DNA of 33,259 nt from an uncultured Porphyromonadaceae bacterium (lineage in GTDB: Bacteria > Bacteroidota > Bacteroidia > Bacteroidales > Muribaculaceae): the NCBI GenBank assembly GCA_947175695.1, contig CAMWNT010000015.1, forward strand, positions 1-33,259, read 5' to 3'. A model generated the notes under the pieces. It saw nothing but the letters and a program-made list of their open reading frames with translations. It searched no databases and was not told where the DNA came from. Both the position numbers and the translations under genes were made by a program. Each line of letters starts with the position of its first letter. Positions within the stretch are counted from its first letter, which is position 1. This document shows, in pieces, positions 21,075 through 27,953 of this stretch.

Positions 21075-21698
21075 TCAGTCGCCGGTCGGGAGTACTTCAC
21101 AGAATTTGCGTGTCGCTTCAGTCATGTCGTCGGCGAAAGCGATTGCGCCGCTGACGGCGACTCCGTTGATTCCGGCTTCAAGGAGGGGCTTGACGTCGTC
21201 GAGGGTAATTCCGCCGACGGCTACAGTCGGGATATTGATTTCGGCACCCTTCATGCGGTCGCAAAGTGCGGCTATTCCGCTGATGCCGAGAATTGGAGCG
21301 AGATTCTGTTTGGTCGTCGTGTCGGTGAAGGGGCCGATGCCGATGTAGTCAATATCGAGAGATTTGACGGCTTCGATATCTTCAAACGTGTTGGCAGTGA
21401 CTCCGATGACAGCGAGCGGACCGAGTTCGACGCGGGCTTTCGACGGGGGCATGTCGTTTTTGCCGAGGTGCACGCCTGTGGCGTTGGCGTCGCGGCAGAC
21501 ATCCGGCGAGTCGTTGATGATAAGGAATGCCTCGTATTTATCGGTCAATTCCTTGACGGTCTTGGCCATTTCAAGAAGTTCTTCCTGAGAGGCGTCTTTC
21601 ATGCGGAGCTGCACCCAGCGGCATCCTCCTTCAAGCACAGCCTTCACCTGTTCGGGGATTGTCCGGCTGCATTGTGTGTTGGTGATATATTGGAGCAT
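21075..21698 (-). CDS. thiE: Thiamine-phosphate synthase ThiE
   Basis: ThiE joins HMP pyrophosphate and thiazole phosphate to make thiamine phosphate. From 21698 the protein has 207 residues. The catalytic and binding motifs are canonical: VQLRMKDAS, FLIINDSPDVC with GVHLGKNDMP, YIGIGPFTDTTTK and VAVGGI. The ORF-track start at 21785 adds an N-terminal extension that crosses a probable promoter box and is rejected in favour of MLQYITNTQ. This is the catalytically complete one of two ThiE-like genes in the cluster. Confidence 0.94.
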   Translation of the reverse strand: MLQYITNTQCSRTIPEQVKAVLEGGCRWVQLRMKDASQEELLEMAKTVKELTDKYEAFLIINDSPDVCRDANATGVHLGKNDMPPSKARVELGPLAVIGVTANTFEDIEAVKSLDIDYIGIGPFTDTTTKQNLAPILGISGIAALCDRMKGAEINIPTVAVGGITLDDVKPLLEAGINGVAVSGAIAFADDMTEATRKFCEVLPTGD

Positions 21699-21782
21699 AT
21701 GCGTTTCTCTGTTTGGATGTATAACATTCCCGACGCGTAAAAAGATTGCATCGTGATTGAATGGAGGGGAGAATTGCAAGTG

Positions 21783-21790
21783 CAAATATA
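21783..21790 (-). promoter_or_regulatory. Possible internal promoter before thiE (-7 box)
   Basis: On the minus strand TATATTTG matches TAnnTTTG exactly, 84 bases upstream of the thiE start and after the end of the TenI-like gene. A T-rich run lies upstream, but no TTG sits at the -33 distance. It could let thiE-thiG-thiC-thiH be expressed apart from plsC-thiD-thiS. Confidence 0.5.
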
Positions 21791-21812
21791 GTGAAAAAAG
21801 ATGTAACGTAGG

Positions 21813-22421
21813 TCAGCGCGGGCAAAAAAAGTGAGGCGCGAGGGAGCCGAGCATGGCGGCTCCGTCGAAGCCGAATGCTTTCAGCATCGGTATTCGGTCG
21901 GGGGTGACGCCGCCGAGTGCGATGATTTGCGGCCGGCTTGGGATCTCGGATCGGAGGGTTTTGAGCTGTGCCGTCAGTTCGTCAGGATCGAATTTCGAGA
22001 AGTAGCCGGTTTTGGAGATTGAATCGAATATCGGGGAAAGTGTCAGATATGTATACTTGCCCCGGAGTGCGCATTCGCGGAGTTCGGCGAAGGAATGACA
22101 CGATTTGCTGATGCGGAAGCTTTCGCTGCCGGAGGCGAAGGTAGTCGGTGGCTCCGGATTGCGGGAGTTGAGATGCAGCCCACCTATCGGATATTCTTCA
22201 ATGAGCCGGAAGTGGTCGTGGATCGCAATGCGGCTTAGAATCGGCGGGTCGAGTAGCGTGAGAATCTTCGCCATGTCGGAGCGCGTCGCTTCGGGGTGGC
22301 GGAGGTGGAGCAGATCAATGATTCCCGATTCGAGCAGACGTGATATTGCGGCTGCCTCCCCGGCTGGATCAGGATTGATCGCCGAGGGAGTGAATCCGAT
22401 TTTCAAGAATTGCCGATTCAT
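21813..22421 (-). CDS. ThiE/TenI-family protein (second thiamine phosphate synthase-like)
   Basis: This is a 202-residue TIM-barrel protein of the ThiE/TenI family. It has the family layout but altered motifs: LLHLRHPEA in place of QLRxK, RIAIHDHF with GGLHLNSRN, YLTLSPIFDSISKTGY and IIALGGVTP. The changed pyrophosphate-binding part suggests it is not a simple duplicate of the neighbouring canonical ThiE. It may act as a TenI-like thiazole tautomerase or a salvage enzyme, which is inference. It sits 50 bases downstream of thiS and 114 bases upstream of thiE, all on one strand. Confidence 0.8.
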   Translation of the reverse strand: MNRQFLKIGFTPSAINPDPAGEAAAISRLLESGIIDLLHLRHPEATRSDMAKILTLLDPPILSRIAIHDHFRLIEEYPIGGLHLNSRNPEPPTTFASGSESFRISKSCHSFAELRECALRGKYTYLTLSPIFDSISKTGYFSKFDPDELTAQLKTLRSEIPSRPQIIALGGVTPDRIPMLKAFGFDGAAMLGSLAPHFFCPR

Positions 22422-22471
22422 TGCGTTTTGAGCGAGTGGATTGCTGAGACAGTGGATTTATCTCTTCCGGC

Positions 22472-22675
22472 TCAACCGCCGTAAGCAGCCGAGATGACGA
22501 TCAGAGAGTCGCCTTCGTTAAGAACGGTGACATCCCATTTGTCGGCACTGACTACTTTGCCGTTGAGGGCGATGGCTGTGCCGGTGGTGGGGATAGAGTG
22601 AGATTCCGCAAGTTGGCGGAGTGTGATGGTGGTGCCGTCGAGAAGTTCGGGGCGCCCGTTGATTGTGATATGCAT
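22472..22675 (-). CDS. thiS: Sulfur carrier protein ThiS
   Basis: ThiS is the ubiquitin-fold sulfur carrier for thiazole formation. ThiF adenylates its C-terminus, which is converted to a thiocarboxylate and used by ThiG. The protein has 67 residues from 22675 and ends in the required Gly-Gly (SAAYGG). MHITINGRPELL and VLNEGDSLIVI are typical ThiS segments. The upstream ATG at 22723 used by the track would overlap thiD and is unnecessary. The gene begins 10 bases after thiD. Confidence 0.95.
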   Translation of the reverse strand: MHITINGRPELLDGTTITLRQLAESHSIPTTGTAIALNGKVVSADKWDVTVLNEGDSLIVISAAYGG

Positions 22676-22685
22676 ATGGATTGGA

Positions 22686-23486
22686 TTAAGGGAAAAATGC
22701 GGGACCATAGCCGGCGGGAGCATCCGGATAGAATCGGGTGTCGGCGTTGGCGTGAAGTGATTCGTAGAGGAGATCCGAGGCGGTCAGGCACGCTGTCGAG
22801 AGATGGTCGCCGAGTGCGAGACGCGCGGCTATCAGAGATGATAGTGCGCAGCCGCTGCCGTGGGTGTTGGGTGTTGCCACTCTGGGATGAGTGAATTCCA
22901 GCCGTTGGCCTTTGCGAGTCAGCAGGATGTCGGTGGAATCGCCGCCCTCGGCGTGTCCTCCCTTGAGGAGTACGGCTTTGACGTCGAGAGAGTCAAGAAG
23001 CCTTTCGGCGAGTCGCAACTGACTGATTTCCTCCCCCTCTGCGAGGCCGAGAATGCGGCGTGCTTCCGGGATGTTGGGGGTGATTAGCGTCAGTAGCGGC
23101 GCGATGCGTTGCAGCAGGTTGCCGCTCAGCCATGCCGGCAGATCGGCATTCCCCTTTGATGATGCGAGAATCGGATCGAGCACGACATTGGGGAGGTTTT
23201 CATGCTCGAGGATGCGAATCAATTCTTCGGCATGGAGGGGGCCGGGGATCATACCGATTTTGACAGCTCCCGGGCGCACATCGGCCAAGGCGGCCTCGAT
23301 CTGGTCGGTGAATACAGGCATTCCCACCGGCTCCACCATCCTGACTCCGCGCGAATTCTGCGATGTCACGCACGACACGGCGCAGAGCGGCAACACGCCT
23401 TGACTTCGGGCGGCCGCGCAATCAGCCTGTAAGCCGGCTCCCGAGGCGGAATCCGATCCGGCCACAGTCAGTATTGTCCTGATCAT
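22686..23486 (-). CDS. thiD: Hydroxymethylpyrimidine/phosphomethylpyrimidine kinase ThiD
   Basis: ThiD phosphorylates HMP and HMP phosphate to HMP pyrophosphate. The 266-residue protein is of normal length. The N-terminal GSDSASGAGLQAD is the substrate and phosphate-binding motif (usually GSDSGGGAGIQAD). ITPNIPEARRILG, VLLKGGHAEGG and NTHGSGCALSS, with the catalytic Cys, follow in family order. Its ATG overlaps the plsC stop codon (ATGA), so it is translationally coupled to the acyltransferase gene, an unexpected partner. Confidence 0.95.
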   Translation of the reverse strand: MIRTILTVAGSDSASGAGLQADCAAARSQGVLPLCAVSCVTSQNSRGVRMVEPVGMPVFTDQIEAALADVRPGAVKIGMIPGPLHAEELIRILEHENLPNVVLDPILASSKGNADLPAWLSGNLLQRIAPLLTLITPNIPEARRILGLAEGEEISQLRLAERLLDSLDVKAVLLKGGHAEGGDSTDILLTRKGQRLEFTHPRVATPNTHGSGCALSSLIAARLALGDHLSTACLTASDLLYESLHANADTRFYPDAPAGYGPAFFP

Positions 23487-24235
23487 CGCGCGGGGGATTG
23501 GTTTTCGGGATCGCGGTCTTCGGGAGGAAGCGCCTTTTGGATCTCATCGCGGCATTCCGCCATCAGTTTTTTGGTGTTGAATCCCTTTTCGCCGGGATAG
23601 ATCGGGGGGTGGATTGTGACGATGATGCGACCCGGAGTGACGTTATACGTCGTGCGCGGCATAGCGCGGAAAGCGCCGTCGATAGTGATCGGCACTACCG
23701 GAAGTTTATATTCGGCGGCGAGCATGAACGCACCGCGCTTGAAGGGGATCATCTTGCCGTCGAAAGTGCGGCTGCCTTCGGGGAAGATCACGAGCGACAT
23801 GCCCCCCTTTAGTTTTTCCTCCGATTCCTGAATGGTGGTGCGGATTCCGGCGATCGAAGAATCGTCGACCATTATATGTCCGGCGCGCTTGCAGGCGTAG
23901 CCGACGAGAAAGATCTTCTCCAGCTCCTTTTTCATCAGCCATTTGAAATCATGGTTGAGATAGCCGTAGATGGCCCAGATGTCGAAGGCTCCCTGATGGT
24001 TGGCCACAAACACATAGCTTGTCTTGGCATCGATATTCTCACGTCCTCTGACCTCGACTCTGACGCCCCACAGGACGCAGACGCAGCGGCTCCATATGTG
24101 AGCCGGATAATATCCCCAGAAGTGGCTTCCGAAGAGGGTCGACATGACGATTGTGACGATTGCCGTCAAAATTGTCAGGATGAGCAGGATGGGTCCGGCG
24201 ATCACCCATTGATAGAATCTGAAAAGCAGTTTCAT
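23483..24235 (-). CDS. plsC: 1-acyl-sn-glycerol-3-phosphate acyltransferase (PlsC family)
   Basis: PlsC adds the second acyl chain to lysophosphatidate at the inner membrane. From 24235 the protein has 250 residues with a membrane helix at about 10-32. The catalytic motif NHQGAFD (His80 and Asp85) and the substrate motif FPEGSRT (151-157) are intact, as are the later blocks FKRGAFMLA and VVPITIDGA. The ORF-track start (24586) lies inside mscS and adds a nonsense N-terminus. It lies 56 bases after mscS and overlaps thiD. A second, more distant acyltransferase is found at 32707. Confidence 0.92.
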   Translation of the reverse strand: MKLLFRFYQWVIAGPILLILTILTAIVTIVMSTLFGSHFWGYYPAHIWSRCVCVLWGVRVEVRGRENIDAKTSYVFVANHQGAFDIWAIYGYLNHDFKWLMKKELEKIFLVGYACKRAGHIMVDDSSIAGIRTTIQESEEKLKGGMSLVIFPEGSRTFDGKMIPFKRGAFMLAAEYKLPVVPITIDGAFRAMPRTTYNVTPGRIIVTIHPPIYPGEKGFNTKKLMAECRDEIQKALPPEDRDPENQSPAR

Positions 24236-24291
24236 ATAATTCTGTAAGTAGAGATAAGTCGTGTGGATGGTTGGTGTCTTCCGGCGTCGGA

Positions 24292-25416
24292 TCAGGCCTG
24301 CGGGAGATGCACATCGAGCTGAGGGAAGGGGAAGGAGAAGCCTCGTTGGGGGAGGGTCGTGTAGAAGGCTTCGTTCATGTCGAAATAGAGCGGCCAATAG
24401 TTGGAGCTGTGGGTCCAGGCTCTGACAGTCAGATTGATGCTGCTGTCGGCCATTTCGTTGAGTCCGACAAATGGAGAGCGATCGACGCGCTGTGCGGGAA
24501 TCGGGGAGATTTTCATTCCGCCGGCGATCCGGTCGTGTAGACGGCGTTGCTTGTGATGGCGCGATTCGAATAAGCGCCCGAACCACGATTTGGGAACTTC
24601 CGGCACTCCCTCTTCCGCATTTTCGCGTTCGATTGCGAGGTCTTCGGCAGATGCGGGAGTGTCGCGCAGTCCGGCGAGCTGACGTTTTTCGATATCGTCT
24701 TCGATATATTGCACGACCACACGGTCGTCGGCGAGCAGGATCTCCTTGATGGCGGCGGCAGCTGCGCGGAAGTCGGTGTCGTATGAAAGTGAAACGGTCC
24801 AGTCAACGCGACGGTAGTTTTCTGAAGAGAAGTTGTTGATCGTACCGGTCGAGAGGCCGCCGTTGGGGATGATGATCGATTTATTGTCGGGGGTGTTGAT
24901 GATCGTGTGGAAGATCTGAATCTCCTTGACTGTGCCCGCGTATCCGGAGGCTTCGATATAGTCGCCGACTTTATAGGGCTTGAGAAGCAGAATCAACACT
25001 CCTCCGGCGAAATTCTGGAGTGTGCCGCTGAGCGCCATGCCGATGGCGACGCCGGCCGATGCGAAAATCGCAAGGAAAGAACTTGTCTCAAGTCCGAGAA
25101 TGCCGATGATGGTCACAATCAGAATGAAATAGAGCACCATTCTGATAAGCGAGAGCACAAACGTGGTCAGCGAGGGATCTATCCGGCGGTTGATCATCAG
25201 ATTGCGCACCACTTTATACAGCTTGCCGATGATAAACTTGCCGACATAGAACACGAATATCGCGATCAACAGCTTAAATGAGAAGTTGATCATGCTGTTG
25301 GCGATCTGCGAGAGGGCGTCGTCGAGTGAAAGACCCTTGAGGGTCTCCAGGGCAGCCGAGGGCGACGCTGTGTCGTCGGGTAGCGACTCGAGAGTGAGAT
25401 TGTCGGATTGTATCAT
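24292..25416 (-). CDS. Small-conductance mechanosensitive channel (MscS family)
   Basis: This is a tension-gated channel that releases solutes during osmotic downshock. The 374-residue protein has membrane helices at about 43-66, 85-108 and 112-145. The pore helix is rich in Gly and Ala (FASAGVAIGMALSGTLQNFAGG) and is followed by LLKPYKVGDYIE and the beta domain with IPNGGLSTGTINNFS. Residues about 234-312 form a charged insertion (YIEDDIEKRQL to GMKISPIPAQR) within the C-terminal alpha/beta domain; E. coli MscS, about 286 residues, lacks this. The ATG at 25416 lies 28 bases past a minisatellite that fills the upstream gap. Confidence 0.92.
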   Translation of the reverse strand: MIQSDNLTLESLPDDTASPSAALETLKGLSLDDALSQIANSMINFSFKLLIAIFVFYVGKFIIGKLYKVVRNLMINRRIDPSLTTFVLSLIRMVLYFILIVTIIGILGLETSSFLAIFASAGVAIGMALSGTLQNFAGGVLILLLKPYKVGDYIEASGYAGTVKEIQIFHTIINTPDNKSIIIPNGGLSTGTINNFSSENYRRVDWTVSLSYDTDFRAAAAAIKEILLADDRVVVQYIEDDIEKRQLAGLRDTPASAEDLAIERENAEEGVPEVPKSWFGRLFESRHHKQRRLHDRIAGGMKISPIPAQRVDRSPFVGLNEMADSSINLTVRAWTHSSNYWPLYFDMNEAFYTTLPQRGFSFPFPQLDVHLPQA

Positions 25417-25444
25417 TTATGATTGTCAGATTTTTTTGCGATGT

Positions 25445-25552
25445 TTGGAGGGCTGGGAGCATCGGGAGCACCGGGAGCACTGAGAGCACTGAGAGCACCG
25501 GGAGGACTGGGAGCACTGAGAGCTCTGGGAGGGCTGGGAGCGTCGGGAGTCG
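25445..25552. repeat. 9-bp minisatellite, about 12 copies
   Basis: On the plus strand twelve consecutive 9-base units occupy this stretch, with a consensus near YGGGAGCAC. Examples are CGGGAGCAC (25463-25471 and 25472-25480), TGAGAGCAC (25481-25489 and 25490-25498) and TGGGAGCAC (25508-25516); the outer units are more degenerate. The array begins seven bases past the peptidase stop codon and ends 28 bases before the mscS start, so it makes up most of that 143-base gap. Confidence 0.92.
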
Positions 25553-25559
25553 ACTTCGC

Positions 25560-26864
25560 TCAGAACACTCGCTTATACCAATCGAGATTCATATAGTAGA
25601 CATCTTCCGGCTCGGGGTCGAAGTCGGGTTCGAGATCGAAATATTGAGCGGATATGCCGTAGAATGAATCGGAAGGTATCTCTTTGCCGGTGAATAGCTT
25701 TGAGGATGATGCCTTGTAGATGACAAGGCGGTTCATCGCGCGGTCGAAAGCCGCCTGATCCCAGGCGTCGCCGAGAGGCTGAGCGTAGTTCGACATGTAG
25801 TCGCCGAAATCATAGAGCCGGAGGGAGCCGCGTGAATACTTGAGAAGTCTGATCTGGCTTGGGCGTGTGCCGGTCATTGCGAGCGATGCCATGTCGGCGA
25901 TCTCTTCAAGCGCCGAAGGGTCGACTACGGCTATTGTGAAGATTTTTTCTCCGCTGTTGAAATAGTCGGCCATGACGTCGGCGGCCATGACGAGATTATA
26001 GTCGGCGCGCGCCAGATATGGCACAATGATATCGTAAGGCGCTCCCTCGGCAAGCACTTCCGTAGGATAGGCCACAAACATCGGCGCTTTGCGGCGAAAC
26101 TGATAGATCACTTCGATCGACGACATATAGCAGCAGTCCCACCATATGAAATCGAAATAATTGTCGGGAATCGCATCTGCCATTTCAACGATGTCGCAAT
26201 AGTCGCTTTTCCCGTTGAAAGTGTCCTGGCCAAACCATTGAAGCGCCGGAGTGTCAAACGGCTCCGCCTCTCCGAGGCCGGGCTCGGCGCTACGTGATGC
26301 CGCTACGTCGCCGATTTCCGACGATGCGCTTCGCGATGCCGCCACGTTGTGATCCGAAAAAGCGGGCGACCATGAAGTCGCGTGGCTCCAGAAAATGATG
26401 CCATGGCTATCGGCCGGCGAGAGTTGCTGATAATCGCTGATCACTTGCGCGATGCGCTCCGGATCTGTAGAGTAAGTCTCTCGGTCGTAGACGGCGACTT
26501 CCACAAACTCAACCGAATTGTTGTCTTTTCTTCGGCAAGCCTTCTCGAGAGTGGCGATCGGCGTGTCGCCGACAATCGTCGGAAGCACCGAATAGATATA
26601 GAAATCCACTTCGTCGAGATCGGCGTCAGCCAGACCGCGTGCTATCTCGCGGCGGTCGTCGATAAAATTGGATGCGAGATTGTTGGAGGCGACTGCATAG
26701 AGCAGTATGGAAGTCGACACCTTATCGGAAGCCCCCGGCGGATAATAGGGTGGATCCGGCTCCGGATCGTCGGAATTGCATCCGGTCAGCAATGTGGCGA
26801 CGGCGATAAGGCTCGCAGCCGTAATAAAAGCCCTGAAAAGGAATCTTTTGAGATATGGAATCAT
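25560..26864 (-). CDS. Clostripain-family (C11) cysteine peptidase lipoprotein
   Basis: This is a 434-residue secreted lipoprotein. Its signal peptide ends at LLTGC (Cys29), and an acidic, proline-rich linker follows (SDDPEPDPPYYPPG). The family's catalytic pair is visible: His161 in IIFWSHATSW (typically WSHGSGW) and Cys245 in DCCYMSSIEV (typically DACLMxxxE). It probably cleaves proteins after basic residues at the cell surface or in the periplasm, as known for C11 peptidases. Between the catalytic His and the next conserved block there is a 13-residue near-repeat (VAASRSASSEIGD then VAASRSAEPGLGE). A minisatellite follows the stop codon. No exact promoter box was found upstream. Confidence 0.87.
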   Translation of the reverse strand: MIPYLKRFLFRAFITAASLIAVATLLTGCNSDDPEPDPPYYPPGASDKVSTSILLYAVASNNLASNFIDDRREIARGLADADLDEVDFYIYSVLPTIVGDTPIATLEKACRRKDNNSVEFVEVAVYDRETYSTDPERIAQVISDYQQLSPADSHGIIFWSHATSWSPAFSDHNVAASRSASSEIGDVAASRSAEPGLGEAEPFDTPALQWFGQDTFNGKSDYCDIVEMADAIPDNYFDFIWWDCCYMSSIEVIYQFRRKAPMFVAYPTEVLAEGAPYDIIVPYLARADYNLVMAADVMADYFNSGEKIFTIAVVDPSALEEIADMASLAMTGTRPSQIRLLKYSRGSLRLYDFGDYMSNYAQPLGDAWDQAAFDRAMNRLVIYKASSSKLFTGKEIPSDSFYGISAQYFDLEPDFDPEPEDVYYMNLDWYKRVF

Positions 26865-26896
26865 GACGTTGATTACAAATGCCGGTCAATACGATT

Positions 26897-26944
26897 AATG
26901 AGGACAAACGCGGCTCTGTCGGAAAGAGCCGGTTTGTCCTCATT
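26897..26944 (-). terminator. Large hairpin after the response regulator gene
   Basis: AATGAGGACAAAC (26897-26909) pairs perfectly with GTTTGTCCTCATT (26932-26944), and GGCTCT (26912-26917) with AGAGCC (26925-26930), around a seven-base loop with a small asymmetric bulge. It lies between the regulator stop (27011) and the peptidase start (26864). No T-run follows on the minus strand, although TTTTA follows on the plus strand. Confidence 0.75.
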
Positions 26945-27010
26945 TTATAACGTCGTTGGATTTCGGAATATTGTATTTTCCAAGGTCATCTGCCGGCGCC
27001 GGCCGGAAGG

Positions 27011-27715
27011 TCAGTTGGAAGCCCCGCCCGGAGCGATCAGTTTATAGCCCTTGCCGTGGATATTGATGATCTCGATATCCGGATCCTGCTTGAGGAGTTT
27101 GCGGAGCTTGGTGATATAGACATCCATGCTGCGGGCGTTGAAGTAATTGTCGTCGACCCAAATCGTCTTCAGCGCGTAGTTGCGTTCGAGCACATCGTTG
27201 AGGTGCTCGCAAAGAAGGGTCAGCAACTCTGATTCTTTGGTTGTCAGCTTTGTTGTCGAGTCGTTGGCGATGAGCACTTGCTTCTGAGTGTCGAATGTAA
27301 ACTTGCCGATTCGGTAGAGAGTGACTTCCTTGTCTCTCTTGCCCTGCACGCGACGAAGCACCGCGTTGATACGCATGACGAGCTCTTCCATCGAGAAAGG
27401 TTTGGTGATATAGTCATCCGCACCGATCTTGAACCCTTGAAGAACGTCTTCCTTGATGCTTTTGGCTGTCAGAAACATGATCGGCACTTCCGAATTGACA
27501 TTGCGAATCTCCTGGGCAAGAGTGAATCCGTCTTTTTTGGGCATCATCACATCGAGCACACAAAGATCATATTTGTTTTTCAGAAATGTCTTGTAGCCGA
27601 TCTCACCATCCTTGCAAAGATCGGCGTTGAATCCTTTGGCCTGCAGAAACTCTCTGAGGAGCAGGCCGAGGTTTTCATCATCTTCACAAAGCAAAATCTT
27701 CAAATTTGTATCCAT
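27011..27715 (-). CDS. rprY: OmpR/PhoB-family response regulator, RprY-like
   Basis: This is the DNA-binding partner of the sensor kinase encoded upstream. The 234-residue protein has a receiver domain (1-125) with acidic pocket Glu11/Asp12, phospho-acceptor Asp55 (LCVLDVMMPKKDG), Thr83 and Lys105 (YITKPFS). The winged-helix DNA-binding domain (about 135-230) contains TKLTTKESELL, DDNYFNARSMDVYITKLRK and IINIHGKGYKL. The sequence strongly resembles the Bacteroides RprY regulator, judged from memory without alignment. A 238-base gap separates it from rprX, so it may also have its own promoter. A large hairpin ends the unit. Confidence 0.92.
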   Translation of the reverse strand: MDTNLKILLCEDDENLGLLLREFLQAKGFNADLCKDGEIGYKTFLKNKYDLCVLDVMMPKKDGFTLAQEIRNVNSEVPIMFLTAKSIKEDVLQGFKIGADDYITKPFSMEELVMRINAVLRRVQGKRDKEVTLYRIGKFTFDTQKQVLIANDSTTKLTTKESELLTLLCEHLNDVLERNYALKTIWVDDNYFNARSMDVYITKLRKLLKQDPDIEIINIHGKGYKLIAPGGASN

Positions 27716-27953
27716 GGCTATTGTTTTATATTACGAACATGAAGCGGGACGCTACATCGACCGCATGAAGCCGAACGACCCGAGAAAGAGGAGAATGATC
27801 GATAGCGGAGCTGACTCCGGCGCGAAATTGCACTTTGCATTCATTCACACCTCGAGTTTCACTTACCTATCTATTTAACACATTAACTAACGTTAAGTTT
27901 TGAAAAAAACGCAAAATTGTGGACGATTCGTATATCGAATGCCGTTATGGAGC
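27716..27953 (-). other. Spacer between rprX and rprY
   Basis: These 238 bases are long for a two-gene operon and contain no supported ORF. They include an AT-rich block with spaced TTAAC/GTTAA words (27875-27879, 27883-27887, 27892-27896). They also include a near-consensus -7 box on the minus strand (CAATTTTG, 27912-27919, one base off). Both would suit a regulated second promoter for rprY, which is inference. Confidence 0.4.

Noticed and set aside
24236-24586. N-terminal extension of the PlsC ORF
   Set aside because: It overlaps mscS out of frame and is Arg/Pro/Ser-rich with no homology pattern; the membrane helix begins at the 24235 start.
25274-25516. 80-residue minus-strand ORF with LPVLPVLSVL repeats
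   Set aside because: The repeats are translation of the minisatellite, and the frame then runs out of phase into mscS.
25445-25552. Possible CRISPR array
   Set aside because: The units are 9 bases and contiguous with no spacers, and no cas genes are present.
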